The notes under the pieces are model-generated. The model saw only the letters and a program-made list of their open reading frames with translations. It was not told the DNA's origin and ran no database searches. A DNA stretch of 64,000 bases from Palsa-1447 sp964414785 (GTDB lineage Bacteria; Verrucomicrobiota; Verrucomicrobiia; Opitutales; Opitutaceae): assembly GCA_964414785.1 (NCBI GenBank), contig CAYPXZ010000014.1, forward strand, positions 1 through 64,000, in the 5' to 3' direction. Shown piece after piece: positions 49,106-58,047 of the stretch (positions within the stretch are counted from its first letter, which is position 1; the number at the start of each line of letters is the position of its first letter). Made by a program: the position numbers and the translations under genes.

Positions 49106-50107
49106 GTGAGTTTTCTGCCACGATTCCTGATAAATCCGGTTCTACTCAGTCGCGTGGAAGCAATTGCTGTCCTTCGAGAGCGCATCCAAAACGCTGCCGT
49201 ACAGGTTCCATGGATTCCAGCTTTGCAGAAGGATTCACGGGTTCGTAATGCCCATTCATCTACGGCGATTGAAGGCAATCCACTTACTTTGGAGCAGGTG
49301 CGGGCTGTAGAACAGGGTGAAACCTTACCCGTGCCGGGTCGCGTTCGCCGAGAAGTGGTGAACTATTTTGCTGCGCTAAGGCACATCGAGAAACAGGCGT
49401 CCACGAAGCGCCTAACCCACGATGATGTCTTTCGCCTCCACAAGATTGTGGCTGGGGAGGTGATGGATCAAGGCGAGGCGGGGCGATATCGAACTATTCG
49501 CGTTCGAGTTGGCGAGTTTGTCCCGCCGGTTCCTGAGGATGTATCGGGTCTAATGCTCGAACTATTGGAATGGTGGAACACCGAGTCTCTACTTCTTTCG
49601 CCTGTGCTCAGTTCGGCCATCGTGCATCATCGATTCGAGACGATTCACCCGTTTGCTGACGGAAATGGCCGCACCGGTCGGGCTTTGGCACTGTGGGATC
49701 TCTATCGGCGAGGCTTCGACTCGCATCATATCTTTTCTGTGGACGAATTTTATTGGGAAGATAGGCCACGCTATTATGCCGCGCTTGATGCGGTCCGGCG
49801 GAACGGTGACGACCTCACATCATGGTTGGAATACTCTGCTGAGGGACTGCAACAAACCCTGGATAGGGTCTGGCAGCGAATCCAGCATCTGGCTGCTGCC
49901 TCGGGAAGCAAAAAGGTGGTTTTGCGCCCGCGTCAGGAGCAGCTCCTGCAGTTGTTGCGGGTTCGCGGCAACCTAAGCCCAAGAGAATTGTGGGACGGGC
50001 TTGGTATTTCCAAGCAAGGGGCGATGGATTTGCTTCGGCCGCTAATAAAATCTGGATTGGTGCGGCGAGTTGGGACGCAGAAGAATGGACGCTACGTTCT
50101 GAAATAA
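49106..50107 (+). CDS. fic: Fic-domain AMPylating protein (class II)
   Basis: 333 aa from GTG 49106. The active-site motif HPFADGNGRTGR is complete (H-x-F-x-D-G-N-G-R-x-x-R), and the N-terminal inhibitory helix reads SSTAIEGN near residue 52, with the Glu that blocks ATP in class II Fic enzymes. A winged-helix segment closes the protein (NLSPRELWDGLGISKQGAMD). It likely adds AMP to a protein hydroxyl, with the target unknown. AT-rich codon use unlike neighbours. Confidence 0.92.
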   Translation: MSFLPRFLINPVLLSRVEAIAVLRERIQNAAVQVPWIPALQKDSRVRNAHSSTAIEGNPLTLEQVRAVEQGETLPVPGRVRREVVNYFAALRHIEKQASTKRLTHDDVFRLHKIVAGEVMDQGEAGRYRTIRVRVGEFVPPVPEDVSGLMLELLEWWNTESLLLSPVLSSAIVHHRFETIHPFADGNGRTGRALALWDLYRRGFDSHHIFSVDEFYWEDRPRYYAALDAVRRNGDDLTSWLEYSAEGLQQTLDRVWQRIQHLAAASGSKKVVLRPRQEQLLQLLRVRGNLSPRELWDGLGISKQGAMDLLRPLIKSGLVRRVGTQKNGRYVLK

Positions 50108-50148
50108 CCCTGCAGAACGGTTTTCGGCCAAAGCGCCGTCGGGGCGAC

Positions 50149-51492
50149 TCACATCCCCGGAAATCCGCCCCGGCCCTTCATGGCCTCCATCTGGCGCATG
50201 AGCTTCTTCTGGTTCCCGCCCCTCATCATCTTCATCATCTTCTGCATCTGCTGGAACTGCTTGAGGAGCTGGTTCACGTCCGCGATGCGCACCCCCGCGC
50301 CGTTGGCGATCCTCTGGCGGCGGCTCCCGTTGAGGATGTCGGGCTTGCGGCGCTCCTGGAGGGTCATCGACTTGATGATGGCCTCCGTCCGCTTCATCTG
50401 GCGCTCGGTGTCGTCGCCGAGCTGGACGCCGCTCATGCCGGGGATCATCCCCACGATGCTCTGCATGGATCCCATCTTCTTCACGGCCTGCAGCTGCGAA
50501 AGGAAGTCCTCCAGGTTGAAGTCGGCCTTGCGCATCTTCTCGGCCATGCGCTCGGCCTCGTTCTCGTCGATCGACTCCTTGGCCTTCTCGACGAGCGAGA
50601 CGACGTCGCCCATCCCCAGGATGCGGGACGCTAGCCTGTCGGGGTGGAAGGGCTCGAAGTCGTCGGTCTTCTCACCGGTGCCGACGAATTTTATCGGGAT
50701 CCCGGTGATCGACTTTATGGAGAGCGCGGCGCCTCCCCGGGCGTCTCCGTCGAGCTTCGTCAGGACGAGGCCCGTCAATTGCAGCGCCTCGTGGAACACC
50801 TTGGCGACATTGACGGCCTCCTGGCCGAGCGCCCCGTCGGCGACCAAGAACACCTCGTCCGGGGTTACGGCGGCGCCGAGGCGCTTCACCTCGTCGACGA
50901 GCCCCTCGTCGATCTGGAGGCGGCCGGCCGTGTCGAAGATGATCGCGTCCGCGCCCGCCGCGGCTGCGGCCGCAAGCCCCGCCTTGCCGATCGCCGGGAC
51001 GTCCTTCGAGACGCGGTCGGAGTAGAACCCGATCTCCTCCTGGCGCGACAGGATCTCGAGCTGGTCGATGGCGGCCGGCCGGTAGACGTCGCAGGCGACG
51101 ACAAAGGGCCTGTACCCGCGCTTCTTGAGGAGCCGGCCGAGCTTCGCGGTCGAGGTCGTCTTGCCCGAGCCGTGGAGTCCCACCATGACGACCTTCAGCG
51201 GGCGGGCTGTGCTGAGGGTCGTCGTCCCCTCGCCCAGGAGGCGAACGAGCTCGTCGTGGATGATCTTTATTACCTGCTGGCCGGGCGTCACGCCCTTGAG
51301 GACCTCCTGGCCCGAGCACTGGGCCTGAACGCGCTCCGTGAATTCGCGGGCGACCTTGAAGTGGACGTCGGCCGTCAGGAGCGCGGCGCGCACCTCCGCC
51401 AGGGCGGCCGCCATGTTCTCCTCGGAAAGCCTTCCAACGCCGCGCAGGTTCCTCAGCGCGGAGGAGAGTTTGTCGGTCAGGGATTCGAACAT
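50149..51492 (-). CDS. ffh: Signal recognition particle protein Ffh (SRP54)
   Basis: 447 aa from ATG 51492. N domain, then the G domain with GLHGSGKTTSTAKLG (G1), DVYRPAAIDQLE, DTAGRLQIDE and TKLDGDARGG. The Met-rich M domain ends MMRGGNQKKLMRQMEAMKGR. With the 4.5S RNA it targets inner-membrane proteins to the Sec translocon. The 3' end is repeated at 48822-48929. The reading frame continues upstream to 51780, but 51492 gives the standard N-terminus. Confidence 0.96.
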   Translation of the reverse strand: MFESLTDKLSSALRNLRGVGRLSEENMAAALAEVRAALLTADVHFKVAREFTERVQAQCSGQEVLKGVTPGQQVIKIIHDELVRLLGEGTTTLSTARPLKVVMVGLHGSGKTTSTAKLGRLLKKRGYRPFVVACDVYRPAAIDQLEILSRQEEIGFYSDRVSKDVPAIGKAGLAAAAAAGADAIIFDTAGRLQIDEGLVDEVKRLGAAVTPDEVFLVADGALGQEAVNVAKVFHEALQLTGLVLTKLDGDARGGAALSIKSITGIPIKFVGTGEKTDDFEPFHPDRLASRILGMGDVVSLVEKAKESIDENEAERMAEKMRKADFNLEDFLSQLQAVKKMGSMQSIVGMIPGMSGVQLGDDTERQMKRTEAIIKSMTLQERRKPDILNGSRRQRIANGAGVRIADVNQLLKQFQQMQKMMKMMRGGNQKKLMRQMEAMKGRGGFPGM

Positions 51493-51624
51493 GGGAACCC
51501 ATCCGGATGCATCAATGGGGCCTCCGATGCAATCCCGGGGATTGCGAAATGGCCGGGCCCCCCCCGGGGCGCGCCTTTTAGGCTTTCCTAGGGATGGCCC
51601 CGGCGGTTGGATGGCCGGACAACC

Positions 51625-53496
51625 ATGAACCCCCATTCGATGAAGTTCGCCCTGGCGCGTCCCGTGTTGGCGTTGGCCGTCGCCCTTTTCTGCGCGCCGT
51701 TCTCCCGGGCCGACGGGGCCCCGGGCGCCGCCCCCGCCGCAAAGAAGGCCGTCGAGAAGGCGGACGACCTTCCCCGGCACACGTATGCGGTCGCGAAGGC
51801 GCCGTCGGCGATCCTGACCGACGCCGCCGCGTTTGGCGACCTGGCGCAGGCGCTCAAGAAGGACATGCTGGCGGACATCGACGCCTACGACATCAAGGAC
51901 CGGACTACCGTGCAGGGCTACAAGGCCACGTTCCTGTCCCTGGCGCTCCTCGAGGGCGACTACGCAGGGGCGGCCAAGCTCGTCGACGAATTGAAGGCGC
52001 TGGAGGAGAAGCCCGGCAAGAAGGCGACGACCGCCATGGTCTCAGCGGCGTGGATCCGCGCGCGGCAGCAGGGCGGGGCGGGCCCCGACTTTGGCGCCCG
52101 GTTCAAGGCCGAGCTCGAGCGGACGGTGAAGCCGCTCGACTGGGAACTCGTTCAGAACGACGTGAAGGGAGCAAAGGCGGGATACGAGATCCGCAGCGAG
52201 ACGCTCCTCGTGGGGCTCCTGCAGAAGGAGGTCGACCCGGCGGCCCTGAAGACCGGCAACATCTCGGCCGACATTGCCCGCCAGGTGGTGGGCATGCGCA
52301 ACCAGGTCGTCAATTTCCTGCCCTACAAGGCGGATATCGTGGCGGCCCTGGACGGTTACATCTCCGCCCACCGCGTCGTGAAGCCCGACCGTTGGACCCC
52401 CAGGCTCGTCACGCTTGACCCGTCGGAGCACGCCCAGCCGGTCGTCATCGGAATATGGGACTCCGGGGTCGACGTGGACAACTACAAGGGCCGGCTGGTC
52501 ACGGACGCGGACGGGCGCCACGGCCATGCGTTCGACCTTCACTCGAACCCGGTGCCGGAACTCATCTACCCTATCGCCGAGACCGGCGCGGACGTCCCGC
52601 AACTCCTCGGGCGCCTGAAGGGCTTCATCGACCTGCAGGCCGCGATCGACAGTCCGGATTCGGCGGCGGTCAAGAAGTACATGGGGGAGCTCAAGCCCGA
52701 GCAGGTCACGCCGACCCTCGAGGGACTGAACCTGACGGCGGACTGGGCGCACGGCTCCCATGTCGCCGGGATATCCTTCGCCGGGAACCCCTTCGCGAGG
52801 CTCCTGGTGGGGCGCATCACGTTCGACTACCACCTCATGCACGAGACGCCCACGGTGGAGCAGGCCAAAAAGGACGCCGCCGCCTACGTGTCCATGGTCG
52901 ACTATTTCAAGCAGAACGGGGTCAGGGTCGTTAATATGAGCTGGGGCGGCTCGCTCAAGGACGTCGAGAGCGACCTGGAGCAGAACGGGGCAGGCGGCAA
53001 CGCCGAGGAGCGCAAGGCCCTTGCCCGCAAGATATTCGACATCGGCCGCGACGGCCTCTTCGAGGCGCTGAAGTCCGCCCCGCAGATCCTCTTCGTCGTC
53101 TCCGCGGGCAACAGCGACAACAACGTGAAGTTCGACGAGTTCGTCCCCTCGTCCTTCCAGCTGCCGAATATGATCACGGTCGGGGCCGTCGACCAGGCGG
53201 GGGAGGAGACCTCGTTCTCGAGCTTCGGCCCCATGGTCAACGTGCACGCCAACGGCTACGAGGTGGAGAGCACGATCCCCGGCGGAAGGCTCATGAAGCT
53301 GAGCGGCACGTCCATGGCGTCGCCCCAGGTCACAAACCTCGCGGCGAAGCTCTTCGCGCTCGACACCGCGCTCACTCCCGTCGAGGCGAAGCAGCTGATC
53401 ATCGACGGCTGCGAGAAATCCGGGCGCGTGAACCTCATCAGCCCGAAGACGAGCGTCGCCCTCCTCAAGCAGAAGTTGGCCCAGGGCAGCAAGTGA
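51625..53496 (+). CDS. Secreted subtilisin-like (S8) serine protease
   Basis: 623 aa from ATG 51625 (AACCATG). Signal peptide (ARPVLALAVALFCAPFSRA), a long propeptide-like region (about residues 30-270), then the triad: Asp in GIWDSGVD, His in AHGSHVAGI, Ser in GTSMASPQVTNL. The Asn oxyanion residue is in SAGNSDNN. About 120 residues between Asp and His are longer than usual. Probably periplasmic or surface proteolysis. Opposite-strand promoter region shared with ffh. Confidence 0.9.
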   Translation: MNPHSMKFALARPVLALAVALFCAPFSRADGAPGAAPAAKKAVEKADDLPRHTYAVAKAPSAILTDAAAFGDLAQALKKDMLADIDAYDIKDRTTVQGYKATFLSLALLEGDYAGAAKLVDELKALEEKPGKKATTAMVSAAWIRARQQGGAGPDFGARFKAELERTVKPLDWELVQNDVKGAKAGYEIRSETLLVGLLQKEVDPAALKTGNISADIARQVVGMRNQVVNFLPYKADIVAALDGYISAHRVVKPDRWTPRLVTLDPSEHAQPVVIGIWDSGVDVDNYKGRLVTDADGRHGHAFDLHSNPVPELIYPIAETGADVPQLLGRLKGFIDLQAAIDSPDSAAVKKYMGELKPEQVTPTLEGLNLTADWAHGSHVAGISFAGNPFARLLVGRITFDYHLMHETPTVEQAKKDAAAYVSMVDYFKQNGVRVVNMSWGGSLKDVESDLEQNGAGGNAEERKALARKIFDIGRDGLFEALKSAPQILFVVSAGNSDNNVKFDEFVPSSFQLPNMITVGAVDQAGEETSFSSFGPMVNVHANGYEVESTIPGGRLMKLSGTSMASPQVTNLAAKLFALDTALTPVEAKQLIIDGCEKSGRVNLISPKTSVALLKQKLAQGSK

Positions 53497-53521
53497 CGTA
53501 AGCGGACCCCGGGACGCCCGC

Positions 53522-53561
53522 GGCCCTGAGAACCGCCCGGGCGCAGGGCCTTTCCTCTTTT
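53522..53561 (+). terminator. Terminator after the subtilase gene
   Basis: GGCCCTG (53522-53528) pairs with CAGGGCC (53544-53550), with an inner CGCCCGGGCG palindrome, followed by TTTCCTCTTTT. It lies 26 bp past the subtilase stop. Confidence 0.6.
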
Positions 53562-53574
53562 GTCTCCAAAAGAG
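53555..53574 (+). promoter_or_regulatory. Perfect inverted repeat upstream of the Lrp gene
   Basis: CTCTTTTG-TCTC-CAAAAGAG is a perfect 8-bp inverted repeat, centred about 60 bp before the Lrp-type start. Lrp/AsnC proteins commonly bind such sites and autoregulate. It also overlaps the tail of the preceding terminator and may simply be a second hairpin. Confidence 0.4.
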
Positions 53575-53624
53575 TGGCCATTGCGCGGCATTTTCGGACA
53601 GACTCACTTTCCTTACACCTACCT

Positions 53625-54107
53625 ATGAACCCGGTCCTAAAGCTGCTCATCGAAGGCGGTCACCTCACAACGGCGCAAATGGCGCAGGTTGCTGGCGTGC
53701 CCGAGTCCGAGATCAACCAGCACCTGGAACAGCTCAAGAAGGACAGGATATTCCTCGGCTGGCGCCCCGTGCTCGACCTCTCCCGCGAGTCGGCGGCGGC
53801 GGTCCGCGCGGTCATCGAGGTCAAGATAACCCCGGAGCGGGGCGGCGGCTTCAACCGGCTCGCCGAGCGCCTGAGCCGCTTTGACGAGGTGGAGTCCTGC
53901 TACCTGATGTCGGGCACCTACGACCTCCTGATCTTCGTGACGGGCCCCAGCCTGCAGAAGGTGGCCGGCTTCGTGTCGGAGAAGCTCTCGACCCTGGAGG
54001 GGGTGCTCTCGACCAGCACGCACTTCATGCTGCGCTCGTACAAGGAGGGGTCGTTCCTGATCGAGGTCCCGGCGCAGGAGACGGAGAGGCTCAAGGTGTC
54101 GCCGTGA
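53625..54107 (+). CDS. Lrp/AsnC-family transcriptional regulator
   Basis: 160 aa from ATG 53625. Winged helix (LTTAQMAQVAGVPESEINQHL), linker, then the RAM effector domain (VIEVKITPERGGGF, VESCYLMSGTYDLLIFVTG). It ends in a 4-bp GTGA overlap with an aminotransferase gene, so it probably regulates that gene in response to an amino acid. The first helix is shorter than in Lrp. Confidence 0.9.
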   Translation: MNPVLKLLIEGGHLTTAQMAQVAGVPESEINQHLEQLKKDRIFLGWRPVLDLSRESAAAVRAVIEVKITPERGGGFNRLAERLSRFDEVESCYLMSGTYDLLIFVTGPSLQKVAGFVSEKLSTLEGVLSTSTHFMLRSYKEGSFLIEVPAQETERLKVSP

Positions 54108-55288
54108 AGCGCTTCATCGCCCGCCACGTCGGAACCCTGCCCAAGTCGGGCATCCGGGACTTCTTCGAGATCGTCTCGAAGATGAAGGACGTCATCTCGC
54201 TCGGGATCGGCGAGCCCGACTTCGACACGCCGTGGCACATCAGGGAGGCGGCGATCTACGCCCTGGAGAAGGGCAAGACCCACTACACGTCGAACCTCGG
54301 TCTCGTGGAGCTCAGGCGCGCGATCTCGTCCTACGTCGAGGCGCACTACACGGTCTCCTACAGGCCCGACGACGAGATCATCGTCACGGTCGGCGTCTCC
54401 GAGGCGATAGACCTGGCGCTCAGGGCGCTCCTGAACCCCGGCGACAAGGTGCTTTACCACCAGCCCTGCTACGTCTCGTACAACCCGAGCGTGGCCCTGG
54501 CCCACGGGGTCGCGATCCCCGTGCCGACCCGTGCGGACGACGGCTTCGCCCTCAACGTCGAGGACATCGAGAAGGCGTGGCAGCCCGGGTGCAAGGTGCT
54601 CATGGTGAACCTGCCGTGCAATCCCACGGGGGGCACGTGCGACCGGGCTCGCCTCGAGAAGATCGCGCGCTTTGCGGTCGAGAAGGACCTGATCGTCCTG
54701 AGCGACGAGATCTACTCGGAGCTCGTCTACGACAACGTGCACACGAGCATCTCGGTCTTCCCGGGGATGAAGGAGCGCACGATCTTTCTGCACGGGTTCT
54801 CAAAGGCCTTCGCGATGACGGGCTTTCGGATCGGCTACGCCTGCGGGCCGGCCGAGCTGATCGACGCGATGATGAAAATCCACCAGTACTCCATGCTCTG
54901 CGCCCCGATCCTCGCCCAGGAGGCCGCGGTCGAGGCCCTGACCCACGGGGAGGACAGCGTGAAGTCCATGCGCGAGCAGTACCACCGCAGGCGGGACCTG
55001 GTTGTTCGCCGGCTGAACGCCGCCGGCCTTGCGTGCCGCGCCCCGGGCGGCGCGTTCTACGTCTTTCCAAGCATTGCGTCGACCGGGCTCAATGAGAGGG
55101 ACTTCGCCTACGGGCTCCTGAAGGCGCAGAGCGTCGCCGTGGTCCCGGGCACCGCATTTGGCGAGAACGGGCGGGGGTTTGTCCGCGCGAGCTTCGCAAC
55201 CGGGTACGATCAACTTGTGGAGGCTTGCGATCGGATTGAACGGTTCGTGAACGCCACGGCACCATGTTCCGCTCCGTCGTCATCGTAG
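54104..55288 (+). CDS. Class I/II PLP aminotransferase
   Basis: 394 aa from GTG 54104. SLGIGEPDFDTPWHIREAA, then VNLPCNPTGGTCD, the DEIYSELVY segment, and the PLP-lysine in FLHGFSKAFAMTGFRIGY. Fold type I, aspartate-aminotransferase-like subgroup. Its substrate (aspartate, tyrosine or branched chain) is not readable. Regulated in cis by the overlapping Lrp gene. The last 25 bp overlap der. Confidence 0.92.
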   Translation: MKRFIARHVGTLPKSGIRDFFEIVSKMKDVISLGIGEPDFDTPWHIREAAIYALEKGKTHYTSNLGLVELRRAISSYVEAHYTVSYRPDDEIIVTVGVSEAIDLALRALLNPGDKVLYHQPCYVSYNPSVALAHGVAIPVPTRADDGFALNVEDIEKAWQPGCKVLMVNLPCNPTGGTCDRARLEKIARFAVEKDLIVLSDEIYSELVYDNVHTSISVFPGMKERTIFLHGFSKAFAMTGFRIGYACGPAELIDAMMKIHQYSMLCAPILAQEAAVEALTHGEDSVKSMREQYHRRRDLVVRRLNAAGLACRAPGGAFYVFPSIASTGLNERDFAYGLLKAQSVAVVPGTAFGENGRGFVRASFATGYDQLVEACDRIERFVNATAPCSAPSSS

Positions 55289-56700
55289 GCCGCCCCAATG
55301 TAGGCAAGAGCCGGCTCTTCAACCGTCTTGCCCGCAAGAGGATCTCCATTGTCCACGACCAGCCCGGCGTGACGCGCGACGTCATCTCGGCGGACGTGTC
55401 CGACGGCTACACGCTGATGGACACGGGCGGCCTTGGCCTAAAGGAGGGCGAGACCTCGTCCGCAGCCATCATCGCCGCGTCCGAGAAGCAGGTCGGCTTC
55501 GCGATCGATACCGCGGCCCTCATCCTCTTCATCATCGACGGGCTCGAGGGCGTCACCGCGCTCGACGACAGGATTGCGCGTCGCCTGAGGCAGGGCGGCA
55601 AGCCCGTCATCGTCGTCGTCAACAAGGCCGACTTCGGCGACGAGAAGGCGGACCACGAGGGGGTCATGCGCTTCGGACTGGGCGAGCCGATCTTCGTGTC
55701 CGCCGAGCACGGGCGCGGCGAGTCCGACCTTCGTGAGGCGATCCTCAAGAGGATCGGTCTTCCGCCGGCGGACCCCAACGCCACCGTCGAGCGGGTGAAG
55801 CCGGAGAACGGCAGGATCCCGGGTCCCATCTGCATCTGCTTCATCGGGCGGCCGAACGTCGGCAAGTCCTCGCTTGCGAACCGGCTTTTGAGGAGCGACC
55901 GGCTGATCGTCAACGACCTCGCGGGGACGACGCGCGACGCGATCGAGCTGCCGTTCGAGTTCAAGGGCAGGGACAAGAAGATGCACCCCTTCCGCCTGAT
56001 CGACACGGCGGGGATCAAGTCGGCCACGAAGCTCGCGTCCTCGGTCGAGTATTTCTCGCGCCTGCGCTCGCTCGACGCGATGCAGAGGTCGGACGTCGTC
56101 TTCCTCGTCCTCGACGCGATCGACGGCGTGACCCAGCAGGACAAGGCGATCGCCGGCGAGGCCGTCAAGGACCGCAAGCCGATCGCCGTCATCGTCAACA
56201 AGTGGGACCTCGTCCACGAGGCCTTCAGGAAGGAGGGGGGGATCGCCGGCTCCAAGAGCGAGCGGGACTACCGCGAGAAGTACGAGAAGGCGCTCTTCGA
56301 GCGGCTCTTCTTCACGCCGGGCGCCCCGCTGATCTTCGTGTCGGCCATGAGCGGCTTCGAGGTCGACCGCATGCTCAACGCGGCCGTGAAGCTCCACCGA
56401 ACGCTCGACAAGAAGCTGCCGACGGCCCGCCTCAACCAGACCCTCTCGCACCTGGCCGAGCGCACGCCGCCCCCGGCCATCGGCGCCCGCAGGTTCAAGA
56501 TCTACTACGCGACGCAGACGGGGAACCGCCCGTTTCGGGTGAAGATCTTCTGCAACCGCGAGGAGAGGCTCTCGGAGAGCTACCGCCGCTACCTCGAGGC
56601 GGGGCTCGTGAAGGAGTTCGACCTGTCGGGGTGCCCGATCGAGTTCGACCTGGTCGGCAAGCCCCGCGGGGCCGAGGTCGACCGCAGCGGCTGGAAGTAG
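55264..56700 (+). CDS. der: Ribosome assembly GTPase Der (EngA)
   Basis: 478 aa with two tandem GTPase domains. Domain 1: VGRPNVGKSRLFNRL, DTGGLG and NKAD. Domain 2: GRPNVGKSSLANRLL, DTAGIKS and NKWD. C-terminal KH-like domain from about residue 380 (RFKIYYATQTGNRPFRVKIF). Essential for 50S subunit assembly. Starts 25 bp inside the aminotransferase gene; fmt follows after 5 bp. Confidence 0.96.
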   Translation: MFRSVVIVGRPNVGKSRLFNRLARKRISIVHDQPGVTRDVISADVSDGYTLMDTGGLGLKEGETSSAAIIAASEKQVGFAIDTAALILFIIDGLEGVTALDDRIARRLRQGGKPVIVVVNKADFGDEKADHEGVMRFGLGEPIFVSAEHGRGESDLREAILKRIGLPPADPNATVERVKPENGRIPGPICICFIGRPNVGKSSLANRLLRSDRLIVNDLAGTTRDAIELPFEFKGRDKKMHPFRLIDTAGIKSATKLASSVEYFSRLRSLDAMQRSDVVFLVLDAIDGVTQQDKAIAGEAVKDRKPIAVIVNKWDLVHEAFRKEGGIAGSKSERDYREKYEKALFERLFFTPGAPLIFVSAMSGFEVDRMLNAAVKLHRTLDKKLPTARLNQTLSHLAERTPPPAIGARRFKIYYATQTGNRPFRVKIFCNREERLSESYRRYLEAGLVKEFDLSGCPIEFDLVGKPRGAEVDRSGWK

Positions 56701-56705
56701 GCCCC

Positions 56706-57698
56706 ATGGCGAATCCTGTGAGACTTGTTTTCATGGGCTCGGATCCTCTGGCGCTCCCGCTGCTCGACTGGCTCGCTGGGGAGGGACGCAAGGTGGCGGA
56801 CCTGGTCGGGGTCGTGACCGGCATCGACCGCCCTTCGGGCCGGGGCCAGGCCGTCCGGCCAAACGCCGTCAAGGCATGGGCAAGCGCCGGGAAAGTCACT
56901 GTCCTTCAGCCCGAGAAGCTCGACGCCTCGGCCCATGCGGCCCTTTCCGCCCTGGCACCCGACTTGGCGCTCGTGGTCGCATACGGACGGATCCTTAGGG
57001 ACGACTTCATTTCGCTGCCGCGCCTGGGGACTCTCAACCTCCATGCGTCGCTCCTGCCGCGGTACCGCGGGGCCTCGCCCATCCAGACGGCGGTCGCACT
57101 GGGAGAGCGCGAGACGGGGCTCACGCTGATGCGGATCGTGCGCGAGCTCGATGCGGGCCCGGTGGCGGACGTCGAGCGCGTGGCGATCGGCCCGCTCGAC
57201 ACGGCGGCGGAGGTCGAGGCGCGGCTCGCGGTCGCGGCCGTGGCGCTCCTTGCGAGGACGCTTCCTCTCGTTGCGCTGGGCGCGCTCGCCTTCCGGGAGC
57301 AGGACCACGCCCGGGCGAGCTTCTGCCGCAGGCTCCACAAGGAGGACGGCGTCCTCGACTTCTCGGCGCCGGCCCCCGTGCTGGCGGCGCGCATCAACGG
57401 CCTGAATCCCTGGCCGTCGGTGACGCTCGAGATCGCGGGCTCTCCGGTGAAGTTCGGGCTGGCCGACCTTGCGGACGTGGCCGCGCCCGGGGCGCCGGGC
57501 ACCGTGGTCGGCGCCGATGGCGCGGGCCTTCTCGTCGCGGCGGGCGGGGGCACGCTTCGGATCCGCCGGCTTCAACGCCCGGGCGGCCGGATGCTCGAGG
57601 CCCGGGAGTTCCTGCGCGGGTTCCCGGTCCCTGCCGGCACCGTGCTTCCCTCCCGTCCCATGGCCCCGCTCGAGTCGGCGGCGCCTTTCAGGCGCTGA
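56706..57698 (+). CDS. fmt: Methionyl-tRNA formyltransferase
   Basis: 330 aa from ATG 56706. VFMGSDPLALPLLDWL opens the Rossmann-like domain. The catalytic segment is LNLHASLLPRYRGASPIQTA with Asn, His and, downstream, Asp in ELDAGP. The C-terminal domain has LNPWPS. Formylates the initiator Met-tRNA with 10-formyl-THF. Operon-like with der. Confidence 0.95.
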   Translation: MANPVRLVFMGSDPLALPLLDWLAGEGRKVADLVGVVTGIDRPSGRGQAVRPNAVKAWASAGKVTVLQPEKLDASAHAALSALAPDLALVVAYGRILRDDFISLPRLGTLNLHASLLPRYRGASPIQTAVALGERETGLTLMRIVRELDAGPVADVERVAIGPLDTAAEVEARLAVAAVALLARTLPLVALGALAFREQDHARASFCRRLHKEDGVLDFSAPAPVLAARINGLNPWPSVTLEIAGSPVKFGLADLADVAAPGAPGTVVGADGAGLLVAAGGGTLRIRRLQRPGGRMLEAREFLRGFPVPAGTVLPSRPMAPLESAAPFRR

Positions 57699-57717
57699 CA
57701 CGCCTTGGGCTCCGGGC

Positions 57718-57942
57718 CTAGGCCCGCCTGGCGGGCTTTTTTGTCCTCGGGCGCAGGGAGTCCGCCTTCGATACCTCGGCGCGGCCCTGCTTCGCCCCCA
57801 GGGTCTTTCGCCAAGCGAAGAAGAAGGGCCGGCCTACCGCCGCGGAAAAAGGGATGAGCCCTGAGTCCTCGAATGCCGCGTGCAGGCCGCAGGGGATGGG
57901 AATGTAGTAGGAGCCCTTGAATCCGCTCATGAAGCCCCCCAA
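57718..57942 (-). CDS. Possible small protein
   Basis: 74 aa (or 70 from ATG 57930). GFKGSYYIPIPCGLHAAFED and GRPFFFAWRKTLG look protein-like, and the basic tail ends KKPARRA. The 3' end is formed by the fmt terminator hairpin, which lowers confidence in the tail. No family recognised. Convergent with fmt. Confidence 0.4.
   Translation of the reverse strand: MGGFMSGFKGSYYIPIPCGLHAAFEDSGLIPFSAAVGRPFFFAWRKTLGAKQGRAEVSKADSLRPRTKKPARRA
57722..57742 (+). terminator. Terminator after fmt
   Basis: GCCCGCC-T-GGCGGGC (57722-57736) followed by six T. It lies 24 bp past the fmt stop. Confidence 0.88.
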
Positions 57943-58047
57943 TCGGATGTTCGGCGCCGGGGTTTAGCGCAAATTGCCGCGCCGGGGCGCGCCCGGGCGA
58001 TACATGCCGCTTGTTTTCACCCGCTGTTTTGGCAAGATTGCGGGCCA

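Larger units (their letters stand above)
48822..50256. mobile_element. Fic islet bounded by two ffh 3'-end repeats
   Basis: About 1.2 kb of AT-richer DNA carrying a single fic gene lies between two 108-bp direct repeats of the ffh terminus. Many integrative elements recombine at a gene's 3' end and leave such repeats while restoring the gene. Here the intact ffh is the right repeat. No integrase is present, so the remnant may have lost it or was mobilised in trans, or arose by homologous duplication. Confidence 0.65.
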
